64,000 nucleotides of DNA from an uncultured Bacteroidales bacterium (GCA_946410455.1 CAMKAJ010000008.1:1-64000); one strand, 5' to 3'; shown: positions 1 through 7,589, counted from the stretch's first letter. Notes: generated by a model not told the origin, from the letters alone. Translations and numbers: made by a program.

Positions 1-705
1 CCAGGGAGCATCGTCCGGGAGCGGGTCCACCACACCGCCAGCTCGTTTATAGTCGCCGGTTCGGTACTCTTCCGTCCGCTGGGCGGCCCAGGCCTTGCGC
101 TGCGCGTCGCGAGCCTCTTCGCTGTCGGCGCTTCCGAAATAGCCCTCACGCGCTACGCGGGACATATCGTACATGGTGGAAGTGACGGTAGCCTTGATTC
201 GAGGATCAATCGCCGCCGCATTGATGGCCATGCCACCCCAGCCGCAGATGCCGATGATGCCGATGCGTTCCAGATCGACATTATCCTGGTTGGAAAGGAA
301 ATCCACCGCTGCAAGAAAGTCTTCCGTATTGATATCCGGAGAAGCAGTCCGCCTAGGCTCACCGCCGCTCTCGCCGGTATATGACGGGTCAAAGGCGATG
401 GTAAGGAAGCCCCGCTCGGCCATGTGCTGGGCATAGATGCCGCTGGTCTGCTCCTTCACGGCACCGAAAGGGCCGGAGACTGCGATGGCCGGGAGTCTGC
501 CCGTCGCGTCCTTCGGGACATACATATCGGCCACCAGCGTAATGCCGTAGTGGTTGTGGAAAGTGACCTTGGAATGCTCCACAAGGTCGGATTTCGGGAA
601 CGTCTTGTCCCATTCCTGAGTCAGGTTCATATCGTTTGTGTTTTTGTTATTGCCGCAGGAAGCCAGCAGGGCTATGCCCGCAAGGGCGATGAGTATCTTT
701 TTCAT
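1..705 (-). CDS. alpha/beta hydrolase lipoprotein (dienelactone-hydrolase-like), C-terminus beyond the window
   Basis: The reading frame is open from an ATG at 705 to the left edge, so the C-terminus is missing. Residues 1-17 form a lipoprotein signal peptide with lipobox LLASC (Cys17), which predicts an envelope lipoprotein. The rest resembles YcjY/dienelactone-hydrolase-type alpha/beta hydrolases. The nucleophile elbow reads GICGWGG (Cys154), so the nucleophile would be Cys rather than Ser, as in dienelactone hydrolase. The acid and His residues would lie beyond the edge. The gene starts 5 bp after the stop of the cyclophilin-like lipoprotein gene and is probably co-transcribed with it. The substrate is unknown. 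Confidence 0.8.
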   Translation of the reverse strand, partial: MKKILIALAGIALLASCGNNKNTNDMNLTQEWDKTFPKSDLVEHSKVTFHNHYGITLVADMYVPKDATGRLPAIAVSGPFGAVKEQTSGIYAQHMAERGFLTIAFDPSYTGESGGEPRRTASPDINTEDFLAAVDFLSNQDNVDLERIGIIGICGWGGMAINAAAIDPRIKATVTSTMYDMSRVAREGYFGSADSEEARDAQRKAWAAQRTEEYRTGDYKRAGGVVDPLPDDAPW

Positions 706-710
706 GACGT

Positions 711-1226
711 CTATTGTTTCAGTGAATATGTGACGGAGATGTCGCCCGTGCCGAAGAACGCCTTCAGCTCTTCTGCAGAGAGGCTGTCCACCTTCCCCAA
801 CGGTGTGTAGGACCAGCTGTTGTTGCCATAGAATACACAGATATTGTTGCTGTTGTAGAGCATGATGTCTCCGGAAACAGCCGTGACCTGCTCGTTGTGG
901 CTGGTGAGCGAAAATCCCAGCGGACCGTAGTGCTCAAATCCGTTGGCCTTCATCTGGACGGTAACGGCGCCGGCCTTCAGTTTCTCGGCCAGTTCTTTGG
1001 CGGTGGCATTGTCGGCCAGCGTGGCGGTGATAGTCTTTCCACCGGCGGTTATGTTCATAACCATAGTGATAGTCTGATCGTTATTGTTGGAGTTGTTATT
1101 GTTGTCCTCCGTCTGTTTCTCTTCTTCCTTCTGAGGCTCCGGAATCTCGACCGGCTCAATCTTCTCGCAGGAGAGAAGGGCTATGGAGGCGAGGCAGACA
1201 AGAAGCATTGTAGTCATTCGTTTCAT
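711..1226 (-). CDS. cyclophilin-like fold lipoprotein
   Basis: 171 aa from the ATG at 1226. That start gives a clean lipoprotein signal peptide ending ALLSC (Cys20); an upstream in-frame start at 1268 lies above the predicted promoter and was rejected. A linker rich in Glu, Asn and Gln (about residues 24-50) leads to a C-terminal domain of about 115 residues. It matches the cyclophilin-like family found in small Bacteroidetes proteins (GFEHYGPLGFSL, then DIMLYNSNNICVFYG). Enzymatic function is unproven. It heads an operon with the hydrolase and is transcribed divergently from an AraC-family gene, the likely regulator. Confidence 0.75.
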   Translation of the reverse strand: MKRMTTMLLVCLASIALLSCEKIEPVEIPEPQKEEEKQTEDNNNNSNNNDQTITMVMNITAGGKTITATLADNATAKELAEKLKAGAVTVQMKANGFEHYGPLGFSLTSHNEQVTAVSGDIMLYNSNNICVFYGNNSWSYTPLGKVDSLSAEELKAFFGTGDISVTYSLKQ

Positions 1227-1245
1227 ATCGATTGATTTTACGTTG

Positions 1246-1253
1246 CAAAGGTA
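1246..1253 (-). promoter_or_regulatory. Bacteroidetes -7 element for the cyclophilin-like lipoprotein operon
   Basis: Minus-strand TACCTTTG is a perfect match to TAnnTTTG, 19 nt before the ATG at 1226. No convincing -33 TTG lies at the usual distance. Confidence 0.65.
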
Positions 1254-1317
1254 CGGCGAGCCCTGCAACTTTTTGTGCCGATATTCGCTGAATTTATACC
1301 AATTTCGCAGATTTTAC

Positions 1318-1325
1318 TATCTTTG
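1318..1325 (+). promoter_or_regulatory. Bacteroidetes -7 element for the AraC gene
   Basis: TATCTTTG lies 7 nt before the ATG at 1333. The transcript would start at or just before the start codon, so it should be leaderless or nearly so. Confidence 0.6.
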
Positions 1326-1332
1326 CAGGATT

Positions 1333-2226
1333 ATGAAGAAGATTCTGAAGGTCGATAACCCCAATGTATACGCCGAATATGTAGGCGCTCCCATCCTGCA
1401 TCCCCAGTTGGCTCTCATCAGCTACGACGAGGTTTCTCCATTCCGGAACAGTCTCAACAACTATGGCGTTTACGGCCTTTTCATTCAGCAGCAATTCCCT
1501 AAATATCTGTCCTATGGCACCAAATCCATTATCGTGGGAGACAGTTCCATCATTGCCGTAGCCCCCGGACAGATAGGCGGAGGAGAAGACAACGGAACGC
1601 CCCTGTACATCAACGGATGGGCCCTGCTCTGGTCGCAGGAACTGTTGAAAGGATCTACGCTCGAAAGGAAAATGGAAGGATACCATTTTTTCTCCTACTT
1701 TGATACGGACTGGCTCAGGATGGAGTCTGCCGAATACGAGCGGCTCTCTTTACTCTTGGTTACTATGCGGAAAGAAATGCAGGAGAACCAGGATTCTCCT
1801 GCGCTCAGGAATATCCTCACAAGCTACCTTAAACTGATTCTGGAATACTGCCAACGGATCTATCTTCGCCAGCTCTCACAGAAAGAAAGTGGAGAAAGCG
1901 ACATCCTCAAACGCTTCCACCGCTTGCTTGTCGATTATTTCACCCAAGGGCTGCAACATGAAAAGGGCCTTCCTACCGTTTCATATTGCGCCGGTGAGTT
2001 GGCCTATTCTGCCCGTTACTTTGGCGATCTGGTTCACCAGGCAACAGGCGGCACAGCCATCGGCTACATCCACAGTTTCGTAATTGACCAGGCCAAGAAC
2101 CTCCTGATGAAAGGGCTAAGCATTGGCGAAGTGGCCGACCTGCTGGGCTTCGAATATCCCCATCACTTCAGCCGGCTGTTCAAGAAGGTCACGGGAAGTA
2201 CACCTTCCGAATTCTTAGCCGCGTAG
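1333..2226 (+). CDS. AraC-family transcriptional regulator
   Basis: 297 aa. The ATG at 1333 follows the -7 element directly; the longer in-frame ORF beginning at 1183 starts upstream of that promoter and is rejected. The N-terminal part (about 1-180) looks like a cupin-type sensor domain. The C-terminal part (about 195-297) is the double helix-turn-helix AraC domain, with the second recognition region reading EVADLLGFEYPHHFSRLF and the usual terminal motif TGSTPSEF. It is divergent from the cyclophilin-like lipoprotein/hydrolase pair across 106 bp and probably controls it. The ligand is unknown. Confidence 0.88.
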   Translation: MKKILKVDNPNVYAEYVGAPILHPQLALISYDEVSPFRNSLNNYGVYGLFIQQQFPKYLSYGTKSIIVGDSSIIAVAPGQIGGGEDNGTPLYINGWALLWSQELLKGSTLERKMEGYHFFSYFDTDWLRMESAEYERLSLLLVTMRKEMQENQDSPALRNILTSYLKLILEYCQRIYLRQLSQKESGESDILKRFHRLLVDYFTQGLQHEKGLPTVSYCAGELAYSARYFGDLVHQATGGTAIGYIHSFVIDQAKNLLMKGLSIGEVADLLGFEYPHHFSRLFKKVTGSTPSEFLAA

Positions 2227-2552
2227 ATTACGCATTATCGGCAATATGAGAGGCCACTAAATCTCGATTTAGCGAAGCTAATTTACACATTTTCGGTGAC
2301 ATGCTTCCATATCTATCCCGGCTGGTACCAGCTGATCATCTCGAAGATTATTCGCACCTTTGCGACCGGAGGTCTGATGCCAGACTTCTATTGTTAACAC
2401 CCGGTGCGCCCCTGTTGCAAAGCGGGGACGCACCTTTAAAATTTTGTCCCCCGGACCACCGCCGTCCGCACAAAATATTAGCACCCTCAAAATTTCGGGG
2501 ACAATACGGGGACAAAGTTGAAACACCGATTTACCGAAGTGATTTAGCTCTC
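2227..2552. other. intergenic region without a recognised gene
   Basis: 326 bp between the convergent AraC and ZIP transporter genes. No reading frame with family resemblance was recognised on either strand. The notable feature is repeated GTCCCC/GGGGAC words: TTTGTCCCC near 2443-2451 and GGGGACAA near 2501-2517. They are mutually complementary and could pair. No clear terminator with a T-run was found. Confidence 0.5.
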
Positions 2553-3317
2553 TTATCCCATTACAACATCCAGTATCATCATCATTGCAAAGCCGAGGGC
2601 AAAGCCGATGGTACCCAGGTTAGAGTGTTTTCCTTCCGCCGTCTCCGGAATCAGTTCTTCAATGACAACGTAGAGCATAGCGCCCGCCGCGAAGGCCAAC
2701 AGATACGGCATCAGAGGGGTAACTGCCGATGCAAGCAGCAGCACCAGCGCTCCTCCTATCGGCTCGACAATACCGCTCAGGCTGCCGATTCCAAAGGCCT
2801 TCCAACGACTGTTCCCGGCACCGCGAAGCGGCATCGAAATAATGGCACCTTCCGGTATATTCTGGATCGCGATACCCAGCGACAAGGCCAATGCGCCCGC
2901 TATGCTGAAACCGGAATTCATTGCACCCGCGATAGCTACGCCCACAGCCATTCCTTCGGGGAAATTATGGATGGTGACCGCCAGGGCAAGTTTGGTGGTG
3001 CGGGACAAGCGACTCTGAGGGCCCTCTGCCTCGCCGGACGCATGGATATGGGGCGTCACATAGTCAATCAAGAGAAGGAAAGCGAAACCTCCCAGCAGGC
3101 CGATAACCGCAGGCCACACATTTCCGGCTCCCATCTCCATAGACGGAATCAGCAGCGACCACACGGAGGCGGCAACCATCACGCCTGAAGCAAAACCCAG
3201 CAATGCTTTCTGCAGATGGCCCGGAATCTCCTTCTTCATAAAAAACACAAAGGCCGATCCCAGTGCCGTACCGGCAAAGGGAATCAGAAGGGCGGTCAAA
3301 ATGGCGTCAATATTCAT
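2553..3317 (-). CDS. ZIP-family metal transporter (ZupT-like)
   Basis: 254 aa inner-membrane protein with about eight hydrophobic segments, the usual ZIP size. The two metal-binding helices carry the hallmark motifs HNFPEGMAVG and IQNIPEGAI. A short His-containing cytoplasmic loop (TPHIHASGEAEG) follows the third segment. It should import divalent cations such as Zn, Fe or Mn; selectivity cannot be read from sequence. It has its own -7 element, which overlaps the stop codon of an upstream AraC gene remnant. Confidence 0.88.
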   Translation of the reverse strand: MNIDAILTALLIPFAGTALGSAFVFFMKKEIPGHLQKALLGFASGVMVAASVWSLLIPSMEMGAGNVWPAVIGLLGGFAFLLLIDYVTPHIHASGEAEGPQSRLSRTTKLALAVTIHNFPEGMAVGVAIAGAMNSGFSIAGALALSLGIAIQNIPEGAIISMPLRGAGNSRWKAFGIGSLSGIVEPIGGALVLLLASAVTPLMPYLLAFAAGAMLYVVIEELIPETAEGKHSNLGTIGFALGFAMMMILDVVMG

Positions 3318-3352
3318 AATGATCCGAAGTTATCGATAATTCTTGAGATCGA

Positions 3353-3360
3353 CAAAACTA
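3353..3360 (-). promoter_or_regulatory. -7 element for the ZIP transporter gene
   Basis: Minus-strand TAGTTTTG, 35 nt before the ATG at 3317. It overlaps the TAG stop (3358-3360) of the decayed AraC gene. Confidence 0.5.
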
Positions 3361-3450
3361 AGACTCCCGATACTCTCTCGGCGACTGGCCTTTCATCCTG
3401 GAGAAGAACTTGCTGAAGGAAGGGCTGTCTGCGACTTCCCGGCCGAATGG
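3358..3450 (-). pseudogene. remnant of an AraC-family regulator C-terminus
   Basis: The minus strand encodes about 30 residues ending at the TAG at 3358-3360. They read as the last helix and tail of an AraC HTH domain: FSKFFSRMKGQSPREYRES, matching the family signature FSRxFKxxxGxSPxxYR. Upstream the frame loses resemblance and runs into the 3' end of the glycerophosphodiesterase gene (stop 3465-3467), so the rest of the regulator is gone. This looks like a deletion scar rather than an expressed gene. Confidence 0.7.
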
Positions 3451-3464
3451 ATGTTGACCTTTCG

Positions 3465-4424
3465 CTACAGCGTGTGACGTCCCTTTTTCCGGAGCCATCC
3501 GATGAGCAGCTCGGGGCGGTCAGTCTGAATCATGGAAACGCCGTTGTCAAGATACTGCTGATACACTTCGCCCGGATCTGCCGCCACATAGGCTGCGTCA
3601 TCGTCGTTGCCGTCGCCTCCGCAGAGTGAAGCCCAGATGGTGTTGACCCATATCTTCGAGCCCTGGGCGAGAATCTTTTTGCAGGCCTCCTCGAAGGCTC
3701 CGTCGTTGCTCTGCCAGCACACCTCGTAGGCGAGGGGCACCACGCCGCCGTCGATGTAGGAGTTGAACAGGGCGATGCCGGCGGGCTTCTGGATGTCCAC
3801 GATGGGCATGTACATCATGTTGTGTTCGTATGCGGCCTCGTGGGCGGCGACCACGTCGATGGGCTTCTTGCCCTTGATGAGTATCTGGTCGGTCACGCCC
3901 AGCTCCTCGGTGATTGCAAGCACCTCGTCGTAAAACTCATAATCCTGGTCCACATTGACGCAGATGCGGTCCTTGCAGCACAGCAGGGCCTCGCGGAGAG
4001 TAGGCATGCGCAACGTGTCTATTACAACGTTGTGGGCCCTCTTGAGGCTGAGACTCTTGATTTCAGCCAGCGTGAGGTCCTTTACCTTGGCGCTCTTGCC
4101 CGGTTCGCCCTTGAAGACTTTGCTGAAGTTGGTGCAGCGGGTCACCGTGGCGTCGTGGCTCAGCACCAGCACCGAATCGAGCGTCATCTTGAGGTCGAGC
4201 TCCATGATGTCGGCGCCCATGCGGATAATGCTCTCGATTGCGGGGATGGAATTCTCCGGGAAATTGCGCCAGTCGCCTCTGTGGCATGTCACCACCACAT
4301 ATTTGGAATCCGGATTGTGAATCTGGGCTGCAATGGCTTCAGCGCGGTTGGCATATTCGGGCTTCCCGTCCTTGCATGCCGCAAGGCTCAAAAGGGACAG
4401 CGCTATTAGGAGGAATCTTTTCAT
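3465..4424 (-). CDS. glycerophosphodiester phosphodiesterase family lipoprotein
   Basis: 319 aa from the ATG at 4424, the start giving a lipoprotein signal peptide (LLSLAACKDG); an in-frame ORF start at 4478 is upstream of the promoter. The GDPD TIM-barrel motifs are present: HRGDWRNFPENS near residue 50 (HRG and PEN), MELDLKMTLDSVLVLSHD near 75-95, and a terminal TDRPELLIGWL. It should hydrolyse glycerophosphodiesters or related phosphodiesters in the cell envelope. It is a single-gene unit with its own -7 element. Confidence 0.87.
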   Translation of the reverse strand: MKRFLLIALSLLSLAACKDGKPEYANRAEAIAAQIHNPDSKYVVVTCHRGDWRNFPENSIPAIESIIRMGADIMELDLKMTLDSVLVLSHDATVTRCTNFSKVFKGEPGKSAKVKDLTLAEIKSLSLKRAHNVVIDTLRMPTLREALLCCKDRICVNVDQDYEFYDEVLAITEELGVTDQILIKGKKPIDVVAAHEAAYEHNMMYMPIVDIQKPAGIALFNSYIDGGVVPLAYEVCWQSNDGAFEEACKKILAQGSKIWVNTIWASLCGGDGNDDDAAYVAADPGEVYQQYLDNGVSMIQTDRPELLIGWLRKKGRHTL

Positions 4425-4446
4425 TTGCTCTCTTATTTCTTGATTA

Positions 4447-4454
4447 CAAATATA
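4447..4454 (-). promoter_or_regulatory. -7 element for the GDPD lipoprotein gene
   Basis: Minus-strand TATATTTG, 22 nt before the ATG at 4424. Confidence 0.65.
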
Positions 4455-4673
4455 GGAAAAATCACAAGTTAAAGTCAACTATGAATGGTCTGTGGTCGGA
4501 AGGAATGTGCCAATTAGTCACATAAGGGCTCATTTCGCTCTTCCAGTTCCATCGGTCCGCCAGCATGAATGGATGGATTAACTTTTACAAAGTGCTTGAA
4601 CTGCATGCAGTATTTATAATAAAAAACCGCCAATTCTCCAAAGTGCAATTCAAAGTATCAGGTTGAGACTTCG
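4455..4673. other. AT-rich intergenic stretch, no gene seen
   Basis: Part of a 318-bp gap between the GDPD gene and the bacterioferritin-like gene. It holds no frame with recognisable similarity. The gap is bounded by the GDPD promoter on the left and the bacterioferritin-like terminator on the right. Confidence 0.5.
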
Positions 4674-4715
4674 AAAAAAACGGCCTGAGATACGGTTGTG
4701 TCTGTATCCCAGGCC
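4674..4715 (-). terminator. intrinsic terminator of the gpx-ohrR-bacterioferritin-like operon
   Basis: An inverted repeat of GGCCTGAGATAC (4682-4693) with GTATCCCAGGCC (4704-4715), one mismatch, is followed on the minus strand by seven T (complement of 4674-4680). It lies 27 bp after the stop at 4743. Confidence 0.8.
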
Positions 4716-4742
4716 TTTATTCTTTGTTGATATGCAGGAATC

Positions 4743-5204
4743 TTACATCATCTCGATAAGGAAGTTCTCATAACCGAGTTTCTCTATGTAGTTAAGATAC
4801 TGCTTCTCCCATGCCATGTGGTCTTTCTCGTCGTCGATCCACTTGTAGATGAGCTTCTGGGTGGGATAGTCGTCGGCGAAAGCTGCTGCCATCTCGCTCA
4901 TAATCTTAACGGCCTCGGGGTTGTAGTCGGACTCTATCTGCTGTTTAGGATCGTCGTAGAACGGGAACTCAATGGTCTTCATGGCCTCCTGCAGATCTGC
5001 GGGTTTGCAACCGAGTTCAACAAGGCGGTTGAGCACCTCTTCTGCCTCGTCCCACTCCTCTTCGGCTTCCTCTTTCCACTTGTCGGCAAGCTTGTTCCAT
5101 CCATTCAGACGGCAGTATGCCGAGAAAGCGAAATGCTGTTTGCTGTTACCAAACCATACTGCACCCGACTGGGCGAACAGCTTCAATGCTTCATCTTTTG
5201 TCAT
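4743..5204 (-). CDS. bacterioferritin-like ferritin-fold protein
   Basis: 153 aa, four-helix ferritin size. The C-terminal helix matches bacterioferritin closely (DDEKDHMAW, then YIEKLGYENFL; compare DEEEHxDW and IxKLGLENYL), and the second helix reads EEAEEEWDEAEEVLNRLVELG. By that alignment helix D keeps Glu and His ligands, but the helix B His is Glu and the helix A Glu is not obvious, so the di-iron site may be altered. It lies 27 bp downstream of ohrR with no promoter between, and just before the operon terminator. It probably handles iron or peroxide. Assigned by motif reading only. Confidence 0.62.
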   Translation of the reverse strand: MTKDEALKLFAQSGAVWFGNSKQHFAFSAYCRLNGWNKLADKWKEEAEEEWDEAEEVLNRLVELGCKPADLQEAMKTIEFPFYDDPKQQIESDYNPEAVKIMSEMAAAFADDYPTQKLIYKWIDDEKDHMAWEKQYLNYIEKLGYENFLIEMM

Positions 5205-5231
5205 AATGCTTTGTTTTTAGTTTATAATTAA

Positions 5232-5675
5232 TTATTGTTGTTTTAATTGTTCTATCATATCGTCCAACATCCGGAAAAGGTCAGGAATTGTCTCGGGATT
5301 AACGCTATCACATATAACGGAGCCTCCAACTTCTGATGGCACATCGCAGAGTGTTTCCTGCAAATCTTTTCCTTTTTTTGTAAGGCTCACTATTATCTGC
5401 CTGGCATCGTCCTTCCCCTTTCTCCGCGTCAAAATACCCTCCTTCTCCATACGCTGGAGAAGCGGCGTTACCGTGTTTGTCTCCAGATACAAGCGCTTGG
5501 CGATATCATTCACCGGCTGAGCATCTCTCTCCCAAAGAACGAGCAGTACAAGGTACTGCGGGTAAGTGAGGCCGTGCTCCGAGAGCAGTGGATGATAGGC
5601 CTGTGTAATCAGCCTGGAAGCGGTATACAAGCGGAAACAGAGCTGGTTCTCAAGCAACAATGAAGCTTTGTTCAT
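5232..5675 (-). CDS. ohrR: OhrR-type MarR-family peroxide-sensing repressor
   Basis: 147 aa winged-helix MarR protein. The N-terminus carries the OhrR signature LENQLCFRLYTASR, whose Cys13 corresponds to the peroxidatic sensing cysteine of OhrR. GLTYPQYLVLLVLWE follows, then the recognition helix (ETNTVTPLLQRMEKEG) and the wing (RRKGKDDARQ). The start codon overlaps the gpx stop (TAATG at 5675), so translation is coupled. It probably represses its own operon; two matching palindromes flank the promoter. The typical partner Ohr is replaced here by a glutathione-peroxidase-family enzyme. Confidence 0.85.
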   Translation of the reverse strand: MNKASLLLENQLCFRLYTASRLITQAYHPLLSEHGLTYPQYLVLLVLWERDAQPVNDIAKRLYLETNTVTPLLQRMEKEGILTRRKGKDDARQIIVSLTKKGKDLQETLCDVPSEVGGSVICDSVNPETIPDLFRMLDDMIEQLKQQ

Positions 5676-6217
5676 TATAGCATTGATTTGATATCCTCCT
5701 CCATTCCTTCAGGAGTTGTAACAGGCGGGAAACGCTTGACAACAGACCCGTCGCGATTGATAAGGAACTTGGTGAAATTCCAGAGAATATCACTCTCCTT
5801 CTCAACACTCTTGCTGATTCCCTTGAGCATGGCATGAGTGGCTTTTGCCTTCAAACCCTTATACTCCTCTTTGGGTGCCTGAGACTTTAGATACTCGAAA
5901 ATCGGAGCGGCATTAGCTCCATTCACATCAACCTTTGCCATCAAGGGGAAGGTAACGCCATGATTGATTCGGCAGAACTCAGCAATCTCCTCGTTGCTAC
6001 CGGGCTCCTGATGAGCAAACTGGTCGCAAGGGAAGCCGACAATCACCAAACCCTGCTCCCTATACTTCTGATAGAGAGCCTCCAGGCCATCATACTGAGG
6101 AGTAAAACCGCATTTGGATGCGGTGTTCACAATCATAAGAACCTTACCTTCAAACTGAGCGAAGTCCACTTCTGCGCCTTTGTTGCCCTGGGCCTTAAAA
6201 TCATAAATCTTTGCCAT
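5675..6217 (-). CDS. glutathione peroxidase family thiol peroxidase
   Basis: 180 aa from the ATG at 6217 (a GTG at 6241 sits almost at the predicted transcription start and is less likely). The catalytic residues of the GPx family are present: Cys36 in NTASKCGFT, Gln66 in FPCDQF, and Trp146-Asn147 in WNFTKF. The enzyme should reduce hydroperoxides, more probably with thioredoxin than glutathione because it has Cys rather than selenocysteine. Residues 116-140 form a Lys-rich insertion typical of some bacterial members. It is the first gene of the ohrR operon. Confidence 0.9.
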   Translation of the reverse strand: MAKIYDFKAQGNKGAEVDFAQFEGKVLMIVNTASKCGFTPQYDGLEALYQKYREQGLVIVGFPCDQFAHQEPGSNEEIAEFCRINHGVTFPLMAKVDVNGANAAPIFEYLKSQAPKEEYKGLKAKATHAMLKGISKSVEKESDILWNFTKFLINRDGSVVKRFPPVTTPEGMEEDIKSML

Positions 6218-6232
6218 ATCTTTTCGTTTTAT

Positions 6233-6244
6233 ATCGTTCACGAT
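6233..6244. promoter_or_regulatory. putative OhrR operator, promoter-proximal copy
   Basis: The palindrome ATCG-TTCA-CGAT (arms ATCGT/ACGAT) covers the expected transcription start of the gpx operon. The same ATCG-N4-CGAT pattern recurs at 6269-6280, with centres exactly 36 bp apart. Confidence 0.5.
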
Positions 6245-6245
6245 G

Positions 6246-6253
6246 CAAATATA
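6246..6253 (-). promoter_or_regulatory. -7 element for the gpx-ohrR operon
   Basis: Minus-strand TATATTTG, 28 nt before the ATG at 6217 and lying between the two palindromic operator copies. Confidence 0.7.
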
Positions 6254-6268
6254 GTATAAATATTTTAT

Positions 6269-6280
6269 ATCGCAAGCGAT
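6269..6280. promoter_or_regulatory. putative OhrR operator, promoter-distal copy
   Basis: ATCG-CAAG-CGAT sits inside a longer perfect inverted repeat, ATATCGC-AA-GCGATAT (6267-6282). It covers the position where the -33 contact of the gpx promoter would fall. Confidence 0.55.
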
Positions 6281-6291
6281 ATTTTAAAAAT

Positions 6292-7209
6292 TTATTGCGC
6301 TTTCGATAGAATCGCAGCCGTACTGGCCGCCAGGCGGGCGTTATTAAGCACCAGCTGGATATTGGACGCAAGGGAATCCCCACCTGTAATATCTTTAATG
6401 CGCGCAAGCAAGAAAGGGGTGGTCTCTTTTCCTCTTATACCTTTGGCATTACATTCTTCCAGGGCCTGGTTTATTGCCGCATTTATGCGCTCGGGGTCCA
6501 TGGAGAATTCTTCCGGAATTGGGTTGGTAACCAACATTCCTCCCTCCAATCCCATCTCTATCTTAGCACTGAAGGCCGCAGCAAGCTCCTCCGGGCTGTC
6601 TATCCTGTAATCCACCTTATAACCGCTCCGCCTTGTATAGAAAGCCGGCAGTTCTTCCGTTCCGTAGCCTATTACCGGGACGCCCTTAGTCTCCAGATAC
6701 TCCAGGGTAAGGCCAAGGTCCAGAATGCTCTTTGCCCCGGCACAAATGACCATCACCGGGGTTTTTGCAAGTTCTTCAAGGTCTGCCGATATATCCATGG
6801 TGGTCTCTGCACCACGGTGAACTCCTCCTATACCGCCCGTAGCAAACACTTTGATGCCCGCCATGGCCGCAATAATCATAGTGGTCGTGACAGTGGTAGC
6901 ACCGTCATCGCCGCGCGCCACCAATACCGGAAGATCTCTGCGCGAAGCCTTGGCCACTCCTCTTCCTTTCTTCCCAAGATATTCAATCTCTTGCGGGGTA
7001 AGGCCCGCCTTCAAGCGACCTCCGATGACGGCAATCGTTGCAGGTACGGCTCCATTGTCGCGTACTGTCTGCTCCACCTTCAATGCCGTTTCTACATTCT
7101 GCGGGTAGGGCATTCCGTGGGATATAATGGTGGATTCAAGTGCTACAACGGGCCTTCCGAGGGCAAGGGCCTGCGCCACTTCCGGGGAACAGTCAAGGTA
7201 TCTATTCAT
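6292..7209 (-). CDS. psuG: pseudouridine-5'-phosphate glycosidase
   Basis: 305 aa, the usual PsuG length. Family motifs are present: ALESTIISHGMPYP near residue 25, IAVIGGRLKAGLT near 60, TVTTTMIIAAMAGI and the FATGGIGGVHRG glycine-rich loop near 115-135. It cleaves pseudouridine 5'-phosphate to uracil and ribose 5-phosphate in RNA catabolism. No psuK kinase gene is adjacent. It lies 4 bp after DUF486 at the end of the polysaccharide operon, an unexpected position functionally. Confidence 0.93.
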   Translation of the reverse strand: MNRYLDCSPEVAQALALGRPVVALESTIISHGMPYPQNVETALKVEQTVRDNGAVPATIAVIGGRLKAGLTPQEIEYLGKKGRGVAKASRRDLPVLVARGDDGATTVTTTMIIAAMAGIKVFATGGIGGVHRGAETTMDISADLEELAKTPVMVICAGAKSILDLGLTLEYLETKGVPVIGYGTEELPAFYTRRSGYKVDYRIDSPEELAAAFSAKIEMGLEGGMLVTNPIPEEFSMDPERINAAINQALEECNAKGIRGKETTPFLLARIKDITGGDSLASNIQLVLNNARLAASTAAILSKAQ

Positions 7210-7213
7210 CTTT

Positions 7214-7585
7214 CTACTTCAGAAACACAAAGAATACTGCAGCAATCAGGCAAACGAAGGCTACAATATGATTCCACTGGATAGGCTCACCCTTGAATAC
7301 CAGCGCAACAATAACGGTAAATACAGTCAGCGATATAACCTCCTGAATCACTTTGAGTTGCATAAGGCCGAAAGGGCCTCCGTTGATAGCGGAACCTATG
7401 CGGTTGGCCGGCACCATAAAACAATACTCCAGGAGCGCCACGCCCCACGATGCCAGAATAATAAATATAAGAGGCCAGTCGGTGGTAATATTCATCTGCG
7501 ACAGCTTCAGCTGTCCATACCACGCAAAGGTCATGAATATATTGGAAAAAATAAGCAGGACAATCGTCCAGATTGCTTGACTCAT
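7214..7585 (-). CDS. DMT-superfamily membrane protein, DUF486 family
   Basis: 123 aa from the ATG at 7585 (MSQAIWTIVLL), 4 bp after the rmlB stop; the longer ORF start at 7645 lies inside rmlB. Four hydrophobic segments and the family signatures FMTFAWYGQLK, WGVALLEYCFMVPANRIG and FVCLIAAVFFVF mark DUF486, a small multidrug-resistance-like fold. Transport activity is not established for the family. It sits between rmlB and psuG with gaps of 4 bp on both sides and is co-transcribed with them. Confidence 0.85.
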   Translation of the reverse strand: MSQAIWTIVLLIFSNIFMTFAWYGQLKLSQMNITTDWPLIFIILASWGVALLEYCFMVPANRIGSAINGGPFGLMQLKVIQEVISLTVFTVIVALVFKGEPIQWNHIVAFVCLIAAVFFVFLK

Positions 7586-7589
7586 AACA

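Noticed and set aside
2301..3188. 295-aa plus-strand ORF over the intergenic region and ZIP gene
   Set aside because: Arg/His/Gln-rich composition typical of an antisense frame. The ZIP motifs on the minus strand are decisive.
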